The notes: generated from the letters alone by a model not told the origin. 64,000 nt of DNA from Methylobacterium sp. FF17 (GCF_025813715.1 NZ_CP107532.1:992001-1056000), one strand, 5' to 3'. Shown: positions 40,034 through 52,455, counted from the stretch's first letter. Made by a program: numbers and translations.

Positions 40034-40657
40034 CTACGCGACACCGTCGTGTCCGGCGCGCAGGGCGGTGGAGGAGAGAGTCGAACGGGGGCCGTGCAGG
40101 AAGACCCAGGCCGGAGCGGCCCGGCTCGCGAGGCTGCCCGCGTCCGTTTCCGGAATGCGCCAGGGCGCCAGCCTGCGGGCGGCCCGGGCGGCGGGCGCGG
40201 TCAGCGTGAATCCGGGACGGTCGATGATGGCGATCGGCATCAGGGCGGCGATCTCGGAAAATCCGCGCCAGCGGTGAAATGTCGCGAGGCTGTCGGCACC
40301 CATGATCCAGACGAAGCGCACGGCCGGGTTGCGCCGGACGAGGAAGCGCAGGCTCTGCTGCGTGTAGCGCGCGCCGATCCGCGATTCGAAATCCGTCACG
40401 CTGATGCGCGGGTGATCGGCGACGCGGCTCGCCCGCGCGACGCGGGCCTCGATGGCGGCGAGTTCGCCCCGGTCCTTCAGGGGATTGCCCGGCGTGACCA
40501 TCCACCAGATCCGGTCGAGCCGGAGCCGCTTGAGGGCGACGAGGCTGACATGCCGGTGGCCGAGATGGGCCGGGTTGAACGAGCCGCCATAGAGGCCGAT
40601 GCGCAGGCCCGGCGCGACGGGGGGCAGGTGCACCGGCCCCGGCGCGTCAAGGCGCAT
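40034..40657 (-). CDS. nadD: Nicotinate-nucleotide adenylyltransferase
   Basis: Makes nicotinate adenine dinucleotide from nicotinate mononucleotide and ATP in NAD synthesis. The 207-aa protein has the nucleotidyltransferase signature GLYGGSFNPAHLGHRH, and then MVTPGNPLKD, VWIMGADSLATFHRW and near the end GPRSTLSSTALR (the ISSTxLR-type motif). About 18 residues precede the conserved start. It follows proA by 30 bases. Confidence 0.95.
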   Translation of the reverse strand: MRLDAPGPVHLPPVAPGLRIGLYGGSFNPAHLGHRHVSLVALKRLRLDRIWWMVTPGNPLKDRGELAAIEARVARASRVADHPRISVTDFESRIGARYTQQSLRFLVRRNPAVRFVWIMGADSLATFHRWRGFSEIAALMPIAIIDRPGFTLTAPAARAARRLAPWRIPETDAGSLASRAAPAWVFLHGPRSTLSSTALRAGHDGVA

Positions 40658-40687
40658 CGGGGCCGGGCCGCGACGCGGGCGGACGCG

Positions 40688-41995
40688 TCAAGGACGCGTC
40701 TGCCCGTTCCCATGGACGCGGTACTTGAAGGTCGTGAGCTGCTCGACGCCCACCGGCCCGCGCGCATGCATGCGGCCGGTGGCGATGCCGATCTCGGCGC
40801 CGAAGCCGAACTCGCCGCCATCGGCGAACTGGGTCGAGGCGTTGTGCGTGACGATGGCGGAATCGACCTCCGCCAGGAAGCGCACGGCCGCGTCCTCATC
40901 CTCGGTGATGATCGCGTCGGTGTGGTGCGAGCCGTTCGTCTCGATGTGCTCGATCGCCGCGTCGAGGCCGTCGACCACCCGCACCGCGATGATGGCGTCG
41001 AGGTATTCGGTGCGCCAGTCGGCCTCCGTGGCGGCCGTCACCCGGCCATCGACGGCCTGCGTGTCCGCGTCGCCGCGTACGGCGCAGCCGAAATCGAGCA
41101 GGGCCCTGACCAGGGGGGCGAGGTGGGTGCCCGCGCAGGCGCGGTCGACCAGCAGCGTCTCGGCGGCGCCGCAGATGCCGGTGCGGCGCATCTTGCTGTT
41201 GAGCACCACCTTGAGGGCCATATCGAGGTCGGCGGCCGCCGCCACGTACACGTGGCAGATGCCGTCGAGATGGGCGAAGACCGGCACGCGGGCCTCCACC
41301 TGCACCCGCTCCACGAGGCCGCGCCCGCCACGCGGCACGATGACGTCGATGCCGCCGTCGAGACCCGACAGCATGGCGCCCACCGCCGCGCGGTCGCGGG
41401 TCGGCACGATCTGGATGGCGTCGGCGGGCAGGCCCGCCGCCTCGAGCCCCGCCCGCATGGCGCGGGCGATGGCCATGGCGGAGCGGTGGCTGTCGGAGCC
41501 CGCCCGCAGGATCGCGGCGTTGCCGGCCTTCAGGCAGAGGGCGCCGGCATCCGCCGTGACGTTGGGCCGGCTCTCGAAGATGACGCCGATGACGCCGAGG
41601 GGCACGGCGATGCGCTCGATGAGCAGGCCGTTGGGGCGCTCGAAGGCCGCGAGCTGGCGCCCGACGGGATCGGGCAGCGCGCCGATCTTGGCCACCGCGT
41701 CCGCGATGGCGTCGAGGCGGCCCGCGTCGAGGGTGAGCCGGTCGATGAGCGCCTGCGTCTGGCCGGCGGCCTGGGCCGCCTCCACGTCGCGGGCGTTCTC
41801 GGCGAGGATCGTGTCCCGCTCGGCGCGCAGGCGCTCGGAGATCAGGCGGAGCGCCGTGTCCTTGGTCTGGGCTGGGGCGAGGGCGATCTTGCGGGCGGCG
41901 GCGCGGGCGCGCCGGCCGAGGGCGTTCATCTCGGCGGAGAGGTCACCGGGGGGCGCAAGATCGGTTCGCAGGTTCAGAACGGGCACGGCCTTCAT
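40688..41995 (-). CDS. proA: Gamma-glutamyl phosphate reductase
   Basis: The second step of proline synthesis; reduces gamma-glutamyl phosphate to glutamate-5-semialdehyde with NADPH. The 435-aa protein is an aldehyde dehydrogenase fold with [14 protein letters not shown], the catalytic Cys in [13 protein letters not shown], and [20 protein letters not shown] at the C-terminus, the family signature. It follows proB by about 100 bases. Confidence 0.97.
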   Translation of the reverse strand: MKAVPVLNLRTDLAPPGDLSAEMNALGRRARAAARKIALAPAQTKDTALRLISERLRAERDTILAENARDVEAAQAAGQTQALIDRLTLDAGRLDAIADAVAKIGALPDPVGRQLAAFERPNGLLIERIAVPLGVIGVIFESRPNVTADAGALCLKAGNAAILRAGSDSHRSAMAIARAMRAGLEAAGLPADAIQIVPTRDRAAVGAMLSGLDGGIDVIVPRGGRGLVERVQVEARVPVFAHLDGICHVYVAAAADLDMALKVVLNSKMRRTGICGAAETLLVDRACAGTHLAPLVRALLDFGCAVRGDADTQAVDGRVTAATEADWRTEYLDAIIAVRVVDGLDAAIEHIETNGSHHTDAIITEDEDAAVRFLAEVDSAIVTHNASTQFADGGEFGFGAEIGIATGRMHARGPVGVEQLTTFKYRVHGNGQTRP

Positions 41996-42093
41996 CCTCG
42001 CGACCGACGCGGAAAGGGCGCGGCCGCCATGTGTTCCCGCTCGTCATGGCATGCCGCGCAAGGCGAAAACAAGCATTGCCGCTGACAGATCAG

Positions 42094-43230
42094 CTATTCC
42101 CCCACCATCGCGAGGTCATCGCGATGCACCATCTCGGCGCGGCCGGGATGGGTGAGAAGATCCGCGATTTCGCGACTCGGCCGGCCGATGATGCGCAAAG
42201 CCTGATCACTGTCATAGGCGACGAGCCCCCGCCCGAGCGTGCGGCCGGCCTCGTCCCGGATGACGACGGCGTCGCCGCGCCCAAACCCGCCCTGGACCTT
42301 GGTGACGCCCACCGGCAGCAGGCTCGCCCCACCCTGGAGCGCGCGGGCCGCCCCCGCATCGACGGTGAGGATGCCGCGCGGTTCGAGCGAACCCGCGATC
42401 CAGCTCTTGCGGGCGGTGACCGGGTTGGATCCGGACAGGAACCAGCTGCAGCGCCCGCCCTTCAGGATGGTGCGCAGCGGGTTCTTCTCGCGCCCGTCGG
42501 CAATGACCATGTGGGTGCCGCCACTCGCGGCGATCTTGGCCGCCTCGACCTTGGTGCGCATCCCGCCGCGTGAGAGCTCGGAGGCCGGGCCGCCGGCCAT
42601 GGCCTCGATCTCGGGCGTGATCCGCTCGATCAGGGGCAGGTGGCGGGCCGTCGGATCGGTGTGCGGCGGCGCGGTGTAGAGCCCGTCGATGTCGGAGAAC
42701 AGCACCAGCACGTCCGCGCCGATCATCGTGGCGACGCGGGCGGCGAGGCGGTCGTTGTCGCCGTAGCGGATCTCCGAGGTCGCCACCGTGTCGTTCTCGT
42801 TGACGACCGGCACGGCCCGCACCTCGAGGAGCTTCAGCACCGTGGCGCGGGCGTTGAGATAGCGTCGGCGCTCCTCGGTGTCCTGCGGCGTCACCAGGAT
42901 CTGCCCGGCCGCGATGCCGTGATGGCCGAGCGCCTCCGACCAGTGCCGGGCAAGCGCGATCTGCCCCACGGCCGCCGCCGCCTGGCTCTCTTCCAGGCGC
43001 AGGGTGCCGGGCGGGTAGCCGAGCACCGTGCGCCCGAGCGCGATGGCGCCCGACGAGACCACGAGCACGTCGGTCCCGCCCGCATGCAGGTCGGCGATGT
43101 CCTCGGCGAGCGCACTCAGCCAGGCATGACGCAGGCGCCCGCGCGCCCGGTCCACGAGGAGGGCCGAGCCGACCTTGATGACGATGCGGCGGAAATCTTG
43201 GAGGTTGGGGATCTGGACGTCGGAGGTCAT
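42094..43230 (-). CDS. proB: Glutamate 5-kinase
   Basis: The first and feedback-controlled step of proline synthesis. The 378-aa protein has an amino-acid kinase domain with [51 protein letters not shown] and [13 protein letters not shown], and a C-terminal PUA domain from about residue 285 ([13 protein letters not shown]). The start is ATG 43230; frames upstream are not supported. Confidence 0.97.
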   Translation of the reverse strand: MTSDVQIPNLQDFRRIVIKVGSALLVDRARGRLRHAWLSALAEDIADLHAGGTDVLVVSSGAIALGRTVLGYPPGTLRLEESQAAAAVGQIALARHWSEALGHHGIAAGQILVTPQDTEERRRYLNARATVLKLLEVRAVPVVNENDTVATSEIRYGDNDRLAARVATMIGADVLVLFSDIDGLYTAPPHTDPTARHLPLIERITPEIEAMAGGPASELSRGGMRTKVEAAKIAASGGTHMVIADGREKNPLRTILKGGRCSWFLSGSNPVTARKSWIAGSLEPRGILTVDAGAARALQGGASLLPVGVTKVQGGFGRGDAVVIRDEAGRTLGRGLVAYDSDQALRIIGRPSREIADLLTHPGRAEMVHRDDLAMVGE

Positions 43231-43303
43231 CGGCAGCGTCGGCGGGAGGACGGTGTAGCGCTTGTGACGACCGGGTGCCCGCCACACAAGGGCCGGACGC
43301 TGC

Positions 43304-44425
<1,122 letters not shown>

Positions 44426-44472
44426 TTATCTGGTGGTCGGGCCCGCCTGGCGGAAGGCCCCGGGGAAGCGCC

Positions 44473-44739
44473 TTACTCGGCGGCTTCCTGGACCGGCACG
44501 ACGGTGACGAAGGCGCGGCCGCGCTTCGTCTCGAAGAGCACGCGGCCGGCGGCCTTGGCAAACAGGGTGTGGTCCGTGCCGATGCCGACATTGGTGCCGG
44601 GGTGCCACTTGGTGCCGCGCTGGCGCACGATGATGTTGCCCGGAATGACGGCTTCCGAACCGAACTTCTTCACGCCGAGGCGCTGGCCGGCGGAATCGCG
44701 GCCGTTGCGGGACGAGCCGCCTGCTTTTTTATGGGCCAT
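44473..44739 (-). CDS. rpmA: 50S ribosomal protein L27
   Basis: An 88-aa L27 protein, near the peptidyl-transferase centre. The family start [19 protein letters not shown] and the block [13 protein letters not shown] are present. It follows rplU by 38 bases. Confidence 0.97.
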   Translation of the reverse strand: MAHKKAGGSSRNGRDSAGQRLGVKKFGSEAVIPGNIIVRQRGTKWHPGTNVGIGTDHTLFAKAAGRVLFETKRGRAFVTVVPVQEAAE

Positions 44740-44777
44740 GGGGAGCTACTCCGAAGTCTTGATCTCAGGGCGGATCG

Positions 44778-45092
44778 TCAGGCGCTGATGCCGGTGATGC
44801 GGACCACCGTGTGGTGCTGGCGGTGGCCCCGCTTGCGGCGGGAGTTCTGACGGCGGCGCTTCTTGAAGGCGATGACCTTCGCGTCGCGGCCGTGGCTGAC
44901 GATCTCGCCGGTGACGCTGATGCCCGAGAGCAGCGGCGCGCCGACCTGGGTGGCGCCTTCGCCGTTCGTGAACAGGAGCACGTCACCGAAGGTGACGGCC
45001 GAACCGGCCTCGCCCTCGAGGGTGGCGATCGTGATGGTGTCGTTGGCGGCAACGCGATACTGCTTGCCGCCCGTCTTGATGACTGCGAACAT
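44778..45092 (-). CDS. rplU: 50S ribosomal protein L21
   Basis: A 104-aa L21 protein of the large subunit. Family marks are MFAVIKTGGKQYRVA at the start, and KKRRRQNSRRKRGHRQHHT followed by VVRITGI at the end. The ATG at 45092 fits; the longer open frame upstream lacks homology. It heads the operon that runs through obgE, probably to the proline and NAD genes. Confidence 0.97.
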   Translation of the reverse strand: MFAVIKTGGKQYRVAANDTITIATLEGEAGSAVTFGDVLLFTNGEGATQVGAPLLSGISVTGEIVSHGRDAKVIAFKKRRRQNSRRKRGHRQHHTVVRITGISA

Positions 45093-45318
45093 CGTTCTCT
45101 CTTCGTGTTCTCTGCCGGCCTCCGGCGCGCCTCGCGGCGAATCCTGGACCGTCTTCTTGTTCAGGTCATCCGCGACACCGGATCGAGCCGAGCGCGAACG
45201 CGAAACGCGCGGACTTCGTCGAGGAAGCCGCGCGAGAGGCGGTGGATAGTCGGTGACGGGGTGATTTGTCAATGCGGGCGGGCCTCGCCCGAGCGATCAC
45301 CAAGCCCCCCCTAGCGCC

Positions 45319-45837
45319 TCAGGATGTCTGGCCAGGCGATCTCTGGCCGGAAAGAACGGCGTCGACGATGGCCGGATCGCGGTCGATGATCGCCAGCAGG
45401 ATCTTGGCTGCCCCATCGGGCTGGTTGCGGCCCTGATCCCAGTTCTGGACGGTATCGAGTTCGAAGCCGAACCGCAGGGCGAATTCGCTCTGAGACAGGT
45501 TCAGCCGCGCCCGGACCGCCTTCGTGCTGACCTCCGGCAGACGCAGTTCCAGCGCCTCAACGGCAAGTTCGGCGAACCGGGTCACCAGTTCCTCCACCCG
45601 AGGGGCTACCATCTGCACGGCCACGACCTCGCCCTGGACCAAGCTCCGCAGGAAGCCATGCGCCCGCCGAAGGGATACTCCGTGCTCCGTCATCAGGCGC
45701 GCCGCATCGACGGGGCGCACGATCTCACCCGTCGCCCGAAGGCGATAGCGGGTGGGGAAACCGGAAGGCTCGCTGGATGCGGCCCTGGGCACGTCCCGTC
45801 GTCCGAGTGCTTCCCTCAACGACAACGCCTTGGACAT
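45319..45837 (-). CDS. Helix-turn-helix protein, antitoxin-like
   Basis: A 172-aa protein with a C-terminal HTH of the HigA/MqsA type: LNLSQSEFALRFGFELDTVQ, then NWDQGRNQPDG. The N-terminal 90 residues are of unknown type. A GGGGGAGG site lies just upstream of ATG 45837, inside the coding sequence of the upstream gene, so the start looks real. It probably binds DNA and represses its own operon. The overlap of 113 bases with the upstream gene is unusually long. Confidence 0.75.
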   Translation of the reverse strand: MSKALSLREALGRRDVPRAASSEPSGFPTRYRLRATGEIVRPVDAARLMTEHGVSLRRAHGFLRSLVQGEVVAVQMVAPRVEELVTRFAELAVEALELRLPEVSTKAVRARLNLSQSEFALRFGFELDTVQNWDQGRNQPDGAAKILLAIIDRDPAIVDAVLSGQRSPGQTS

Positions 45838-46060
45838 CGGCCTCCCCCATTAGCTTGCGGGCGATCGCGTTCAGGCCGGTGCGGCCCAATGCCCCCGGCC
45901 GGAGGCCCTGGACGTGGGCAGCCTCGATCCACAGCCAGCCGTCGCGGACACTGACGTGGCCCAGGAAATCGATCCGGCCGACGGGCGTCGTGATCGCCAC
46001 AAGCATGATCTCGCGTTCGACGTCCGAGACCTCGATCGTCAGTTTATCGAGAGACCACAT
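45725..46060 (-). CDS. Small protein upstream of the HTH gene, possible toxin
   Basis: A 111-aa protein, MWSLDKLTIEVSDVE, with a beta-rich middle (PVGRIDFLGHVSVRDGWLWI) and a C-terminus with VVVEGSTRTTGRAQGR and IQRAFRFP. I do not recognise a catalytic site. Its 3' third overlaps the HTH gene in another frame. The arrangement, toxin-like gene first and HTH second, resembles HigBA or MqsRA, but the protein itself is not clearly of those families. Confidence 0.55.
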   Translation of the reverse strand: MWSLDKLTIEVSDVEREIMLVAITTPVGRIDFLGHVSVRDGWLWIEAAHVQGLRPGALGRTGLNAIARKLMGEADVQGVVVEGSTRTTGRAQGRIQRAFRFPHPLSPSGDG

Positions 46061-46101
46061 ATACGCGATCCGCGCACAGAAGAGAAGGCGCGCCCGGCGC
46101 C

Positions 46102-47667
<1,566 letters not shown>

Positions 47668-47785
47668 CGACCTGCAGCGTTATGGCGTCCGGCGCGGCAT
47701 TTTCCAACGCTCGCGTTCCCGCCCTTGATTTCGCGTCGGCGAGGCCGGAAGGACTAGCTCCCGACCGTGCTGGAGCTGTTACGAG

Positions 47786-48172
47786 ATGGAAGAGTTGATC
47801 GCCCGCGTCACGACCCGGACCGGCCTCGATGCCGCGACGGCCCAGACCGCCATCGGCCACATCCTGGCCTTCCTCCAGAAGGAGGGACCGGCCACCGAGG
47901 TCAGCCAGCTGCTCGCCGCCCTGCCGGGCTCCGAGACGGCGATCGCCGAGTCCAATGCCGGCGAGGGCGGCGGCGGCCTGATGGGCATGCTCGGCGGCAT
48001 GATGGGCGGCGGCGTCATGGCGCTCGGCCAGAAGCTGATGGGCGCCGGCGTGCCGATGGGCCAGATGCAGCCGCTCGGCCAGGAACTCTTCGCCTATGGC
48101 CGCGAGAAGGCCGGCGAGGACGTGATGGGCCCGATCGTCGGTTCGATCCCCGGCCTGAATCAGTTCGTCTGA
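47786..48172 (+). CDS. Hypothetical Gly/Met-rich protein
   Basis: A 128-aa protein. The N-terminal 55 residues form a helical DUF2267-like part (IARVTTRTGLDAATAQTAIG). The middle is Gly/Met-rich (GGGGLMGMLGGMMGGGVMA), and the end has MGPIVGSIPGLNQF. Soluble and probably self-associating by appearance. No function is known. Confidence 0.6.
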   Translation: MEELIARVTTRTGLDAATAQTAIGHILAFLQKEGPATEVSQLLAALPGSETAIAESNAGEGGGGLMGMLGGMMGGGVMALGQKLMGAGVPMGQMQPLGQELFAYGREKAGEDVMGPIVGSIPGLNQFV

Positions 48173-48376
48173 GTTTTCGAAGGCCCGATCCTTCGGCGAC
48201 TACCCATCGGGCGGCCGCCGGAGGAGCGATGCGAAGGCCACGCAAGCCCCTCGGAATCCACGCGATTCCGTGTCATAAAAGCGTGCGCGCTTCGTGATGT
48301 TGTGACCTCCCGTAGGCACGAGGCCGGGGGCTCCAGCGGGAGCCCGCCTCGCGGTCCCGACAGGGCGGATTGGACG

Positions 48377-49414
48377 ATGGTCCCGAACTTCGCGCGTGAT
48401 GCCTCGACGGCGTGGCTGAATGGCTGGGAGGCGCACGTGAACGCGCCCTTCGCCCGGCTGAAGCAGAAGACCGCCGGCGCGGGGTTCGCCGGACTGCCGG
48501 GCTTCAACCCGCGCGGCCTGTTGCTGCCGCCCGGCGCCGCGCCGATCCGGTTCAAGCCCCGGCTGAAGAAGCCGCTCGCCGCGCCCGGCCTCGCCCCGAG
48601 CCTCGGCCGGATCGGAGCACTGGAGGTCCGGCTCGCCACCTCGGTCGCCGAGATCCGCCGGGCGCAGCGCCTGCGCTACCGGGTGTTCTACGAGGAGATG
48701 TCGGCGGTCCCGAGCGGTCTGGCGATGCTGTCGCGCCGGGATGTCGACGATTACGATGCGGTCTGCGACCACCTCCTCGTCATCGACCACGCCGCCGTCG
48801 ACGCCAAGAGCTTCCCGGGTCGGCCCGCCCGCCCGAAGGTGGTGGGCACCTACCGCCTGCTGCGCCAGGAAGCGGCGGACCGGAACTTCGGGTTCTACAC
48901 GGCGGGCGAGTACGACATCGCCCCGCTGATCGCCGCCAATCCCGGCGCGCGGCTGCTCGAACTCGGGCGCTCCTGCGTGCTCAAGCCCTACCGGACCAAG
49001 CGGACGGTGGAACTGCTCTGGGCCGGCATCTGGGCCTATGTCCAGCATCACCGCATCGACGCCATGCTGGGCTGCGCCAGCCTGGAGGGGACCGACCCGG
49101 AGCGCCTCGCCGTTCCCTTGAGCTTCCTGCACCACCACGCCCGCGCCTCGGAGGGCTGGTGCGCCCGCGCCCTGCCCGAACGCTACGTCGCCATGGACCG
49201 CCTCGCCCGCGAGGCCGTGGACCCGAAGGCGGCGCTGCAGGCCCTGCCGCCGCTGATCAAGGGCTATCTCCGGGTCGGCGCCACCTTCGGCGACGGGGCC
49301 GTGGTGGACCGCCAGTTCGGCACCACCGACGTCTTCGTGGTGCTGCCGGTCCCGGCCATCGCGGCGCGCTACCGCGACCATTTCGGGCCGGCGGCGAACC
49401 GGCAAGCGGCCTGA
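48377..49414 (+). CDS. olsB: OlsB-like GNAT acyltransferase
   Basis: A 345-aa GNAT-family protein like L-ornithine N-alpha-acyltransferase OlsB, the first enzyme of ornithine-lipid synthesis. The region from residue about 80 has VRLATSVAEIRRAQRLRYRV, YEEMSA, VVGTYRLLR, LELGRSCVLKPYRTKRTVEL and MLGCASLEGTD, typical of this hemolysin-like GNAT group. The N-terminal 75 residues are extra. ATG 48377 is used; a GTG at 48302 is possible. OlsA is not in the window, so another acyl acceptor is possible. Confidence 0.75.
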   Translation: MVPNFARDASTAWLNGWEAHVNAPFARLKQKTAGAGFAGLPGFNPRGLLLPPGAAPIRFKPRLKKPLAAPGLAPSLGRIGALEVRLATSVAEIRRAQRLRYRVFYEEMSAVPSGLAMLSRRDVDDYDAVCDHLLVIDHAAVDAKSFPGRPARPKVVGTYRLLRQEAADRNFGFYTAGEYDIAPLIAANPGARLLELGRSCVLKPYRTKRTVELLWAGIWAYVQHHRIDAMLGCASLEGTDPERLAVPLSFLHHHARASEGWCARALPERYVAMDRLAREAVDPKAALQALPPLIKGYLRVGATFGDGAVVDRQFGTTDVFVVLPVPAIAARYRDHFGPAANRQAA

Positions 49415-49421
49415 GCGGACC

Positions 49422-50282
49422 TCAGTCCCGCGCATCCGTCACGAGGGCGGCTAGGCCCTCGCGATAGGTCGGGTAGGCGAGCGTCACGCCGAGTTCCTCC
49501 CGGATGAGGCGGTTCCGCACCCGCTTGTTCTCGCCGTAGAAGCTGCGGGCCATCGGGCTGAGGTCGGCGGTTTCGAAATCCACCTCCGGCGGAAGCGGCA
49601 GCCCGGCGAGCTTGGCGGCGTATTCCGTCACCACCTGCGGCGGGGTCGGCGCGTCGTCGGTGACGTTGTAGGTCGCGCCCCCGCGCGGCCGCGCGATGGA
49701 GGCGAGCAGCGTGGTGGCGATGTCGTCCACGTGGATGCGGTTGAAGACCTGGCCCGGCTTGATGATGCGCTGCGACTTGCCCTCGCGCAGCTTCACGATC
49801 GGGTTGCGACCCGGCCCGTAGATGCCCGACAGCCGGAACACCTGCACCGCCTTGCCCGTCTCGGCCCCGAGCGACAGCCAATCGGTCTCGACGGACAGGC
49901 GCCCGCGCGAACGCGCGCTCACCGGCACCGGGGTCGTCCCCTCGTCGATCCAGGCGCCCTCGTGGTCGCCGTAGACGCCGATGGTCGAGAGATAGCCGAT
50001 CCAGCGGATGCGGCTGGTCGCGATGGCGTCGCGGTAGCGGGCGAGCACCGTGTCGCCGTCGCGCCCCGGCGGCGCCGAGACGAGGAGGATGTCGCTGTCG
50101 GCGAGGTCCGCGGCGATGCGCGGGTCGTCGCTTTCCGGACCGAAGGCCCGCAGGTCGGCGAGATCGCTCGGGCCGGCGCGCGCGGGATCGGTGACGGTGG
50201 CGCGAACCTGCCCGAACCGGCCGCGTGCGCGCTCGACGAAGTGGCGCGCGGTGAAGCCGAGGCCGAAGACGAAGAGGTTCAT
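49422..50282 (-). CDS. SDR family NAD(P)-binding protein (epimerase-like)
   Basis: A 286-aa protein with the nucleotide-binding motif FGLGFTARHF in place of the usual GxxGxxG, then YLSTIGVYGDHEG (with the active-site Tyr) and VFRLSGIYGPGRN, as in atypical SDR epimerases of the YeeZ kind. Its start overlaps the queG stop by 4 bases. ATG 50282 gives the normal N-terminus. The substrate is unknown. Confidence 0.8.
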   Translation of the reverse strand: MNLFVFGLGFTARHFVERARGRFGQVRATVTDPARAGPSDLADLRAFGPESDDPRIAADLADSDILLVSAPPGRDGDTVLARYRDAIATSRIRWIGYLSTIGVYGDHEGAWIDEGTTPVPVSARSRGRLSVETDWLSLGAETGKAVQVFRLSGIYGPGRNPIVKLREGKSQRIIKPGQVFNRIHVDDIATTLLASIARPRGGATYNVTDDAPTPPQVVTEYAAKLAGLPLPPEVDFETADLSPMARSFYGENKRVRNRLIREELGVTLAYPTYREGLAALVTDARD

Positions 50283-51511
50283 GAAGAGGGCTGTCCTGTC
50301 GTCCCGGGGGTGACGCCGAGGGCGAGGTGCCACTCGGCCCGCACCGCCGCGTCGGTTTCGCCCAAACCCCGGGCGTTGAAAAGGGTGCGCAGCCGGGCCG
50401 GCGGCACGAGGCGGCCGAGGGCCCAGACCGCCATGCCGCGCACCAGGGCGGCGGAATCGGACAGACCGTCCTCGGCCAGGCCGGCCAGCGCGGCATCGCC
50501 CGAATTGCCGATGGCGATGAACACGTTGCGCAGGAAGCGGTCGCGACCCGTCCGCTTGATCGGCGTGCCGGCGAAGCGCGTGCGGAACGCCGCATCGTCG
50601 AGGCGCGCGAACTCGGCGAGCGGGGGTGCGGCGAGATCCGCTTGCGCCGCCATCCGCCCCTCACCGGCCCGCACCGCGAACTTGTTCCAGGGACAGACCG
50701 CGAGGCAATCGTCGCAGCCGAAGATGCGGTTGCCGATGGCGGAGCGGAATTCCGGCGCGATCGGCCCGGCATGCTCGATGGTCAGGTAGGCGATGCAGCG
50801 GCGCGCATCGAGGCGGTAGGGCGCCGGAAAGGCGTCGGTCGGGCAGATGTCGAGGCAGCGCCGGCACGAGCCGCAATGGTCGGCCTCGGGCGCGTCGGGC
50901 ACGAGGTCGGCCGAGGTGTAGATCGCCCCGAGCAGGAGCCAGTTTCCGGCCTCGCGGGAGATCAGCACCGTGTGCTTGCCCTGCCAGCCGAGGCCGGCGG
51001 CGGCGGCGAGCGGCTTCTCCATCACCGGGGCGGTATCCACGAACACCTTCACGCGCACGTCGCCCTTCGCGGAGAGGTAGCCGCCGAGTTCCTTCAGCTT
51101 GCCCTTGACCACCTCGTGATAGTCGCGCCGCTGGGCGTAGGCCGCGATGGCGCCCCGGTCGCGCTGCCCGAGCACGACCCGGGGATCGACCTCGGGTCCG
51201 TAATTCATGCCGAGCACGATGATGCTGCGGACGCCGGACCAGAGGGTGGCGGGGTCGGCACGCTGGTCGGCCCGCTCCCGCATCCAGTCCATGGAGCCGT
51301 GATGGCCCGCGTCGAGCCAGGCGGGCAGGCGCTCGCGCAGTTCCGGGACGGCATCGGGACGGGTAACGCGGATCGATTCGAAGCCGAGGTGGCGGGCCCG
51401 CGCTTCGACGGCTTGGCGCAGCGCATCGCCGGCCAGGATTTTTCGCGGGGCCTTGATGTTCTGGAGAGCCTTGGTGTTCTGGAGAGCCTTGGTGTTCTGC
51501 GATTCGTTCAG
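50279..51511 (-). CDS. queG: Epoxyqueuosine reductase QueG, start codon unclear
   Basis: The last step of queuosine synthesis in tRNA, reducing epoxyqueuosine with cobalamin and two 4Fe-4S clusters. Cluster motifs CGSCRRCLDICPTDAFP and CDDCLAVCPWNKFA, and the start of the core LGFESIRVT, are present, and a HEAT-like C-terminus follows. No ATG, GTG or TTG lies in frame between the fzlA stop and the core: the first ATG is inside the domain (MDWMRER). Coordinates use CTG 51511; an ATC at 51457 would be one base from ATG. Confidence 0.85.
   Translation of the reverse strand: MNESQNTKALQNTKALQNIKAPRKILAGDALRQAVEARARHLGFESIRVTRPDAVPELRERLPAWLDAGHHGSMDWMRERADQRADPATLWSGVRSIIVLGMNYGPEVDPRVVLGQRDRGAIAAYAQRRDYHEVVKGKLKELGGYLSAKGDVRVKVFVDTAPVMEKPLAAAAGLGWQGKHTVLISREAGNWLLLGAIYTSADLVPDAPEADHCGSCRRCLDICPTDAFPAPYRLDARRCIAYLTIEHAGPIAPEFRSAIGNRIFGCDDCLAVCPWNKFAVRAGEGRMAAQADLAAPPLAEFARLDDAAFRTRFAGTPIKRTGRDRFLRNVFIAIGNSGDAALAGLAEDGLSDSAALVRGMAVWALGRLVPPARLRTLFNARGLGETDAAVRAEWHLALGVTPGTTGQPSS
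51451..51504. repeat. 18-bp tandem repeat, three units, at the queG start
   Basis: Units begin at 51451, 51469 and 51487; the first two differ by one base and the third diverges at its end. Because 18 is a multiple of three, the array stays in frame and encodes a repeated QNTKAL at the extreme N-terminus of QueG. It lies next to the fzlA stop. Confidence 0.85.
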
Positions 51512-52200
51512 AAATCCAGATTCGCGTAGTGGTCGGCCGGGGCCATGCCCGGCACCCGGTCCGCCAGCAGGGTGCGGAAGGACGGGCGCGACTTCACGCG
51601 CGCGTACCAGTCCCTCGCCGTCTCGTCCTCGTCCCATGGCACGTCGCCGAGATAATCCACGCAGGAGAGGTGGGCCGCCGCCGCCAGATCCGCATAGGTC
51701 AGATGGTCGCCCGCCAGCCATTTCCGGCGGGACATGAGGTAGCCGATATACTTCATGTGGTAGCGCACGTTGATGCGCGCGGCGCGAATGGCATTCATGT
51801 CCGGCGGACCGCCGCCGTTGGCGCTGTTCATGAAGCGTTTCGAGATCTTCTCGGTGACGAGGTAGTCCGTCACCTCCGCGTCGAACTTCACCAGGAACCA
51901 GTCGAGCAGGCGGCGCACCTCGACCCGCGCGGCGGTGGTCTCCGGCAGGAGGCGCCGGCCGCTCAGGCCCAGCCCCCGGGTCTCGTCGAGGTATTCCGCG
52001 ATGATGCCGGCGCCCGGCACCGCCAAGCCGGTCTGCTCCACCAGCACCGGCGTGGTTCCGGCCGGGTTGATCAGCAGGAAGGCCTCGCGCCGGTCCCAGG
52101 CCCGCTCCTCCATCAGCGTCGGCTCCATGCCCATCTCGGACAGGACGAGACGGATGAAGCGGGAGTGCGGGCAGAAGGGTGAATGGTAAAGCGTCGCCAT
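51508..52200 (-). CDS. fzlA: FzlA, FtsZ-binding GST-like division protein
   Basis: A 230-aa glutathione-transferase fold protein. In Caulobacter FzlA binds FtsZ filaments and is needed for constriction. The N-terminal thioredoxin-like part reads MATLYHSPFCPHSRFIRLVL and NPAGTTPVLVEQTGLAVPG. The C-terminus has KRFMNSANGGGPPDMN, WLAGDHLTYADLAAAAHLSC and ends DHYANLDF, as in the FzlA group. The adjacent queG is a common neighbour. It overlaps the queG frame and its 3' repeat. Confidence 0.88.
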   Translation of the reverse strand: MATLYHSPFCPHSRFIRLVLSEMGMEPTLMEERAWDRREAFLLINPAGTTPVLVEQTGLAVPGAGIIAEYLDETRGLGLSGRRLLPETTAARVEVRRLLDWFLVKFDAEVTDYLVTEKISKRFMNSANGGGPPDMNAIRAARINVRYHMKYIGYLMSRRKWLAGDHLTYADLAAAAHLSCVDYLGDVPWDEDETARDWYARVKSRPSFRTLLADRVPGMAPADHYANLDF

Positions 52201-52455
52201 CGAGGCCGTTTCGAACGGGGGAAATACGCCGGGGACGATTCGCGTCGTCGCCCCGCTGGGATGGTCGGCAGGACAAGCCCTATCGCCCGATCATTGCCGC
52301 CTCATTAACACGAGCGCGGCGAACGCGATAACCGTCCGTCAACCTTGACGGATCAGGCTTGATCCGCGAGGTCGAAGCCGCCGGGGCGAACCACCGGCGC
52401 CGTCCGCATGGCCGGGCGAGCCTTTCGAGACGATCCCAACCGTAGAGGCGATGAG

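Noticed and set aside
51451..51504. CRISPR array or mobile element end at the queG repeat.
   Set aside because: Three contiguous 18-bp units in frame with a gene; no spacers and no transposase.
51508..51511. Minus-one frameshift fusing FzlA to QueG.
   Set aside because: The frames are in the right relation, but the sequence at the fzlA stop is not a known slippery heptamer, so I only note the missing start codon.
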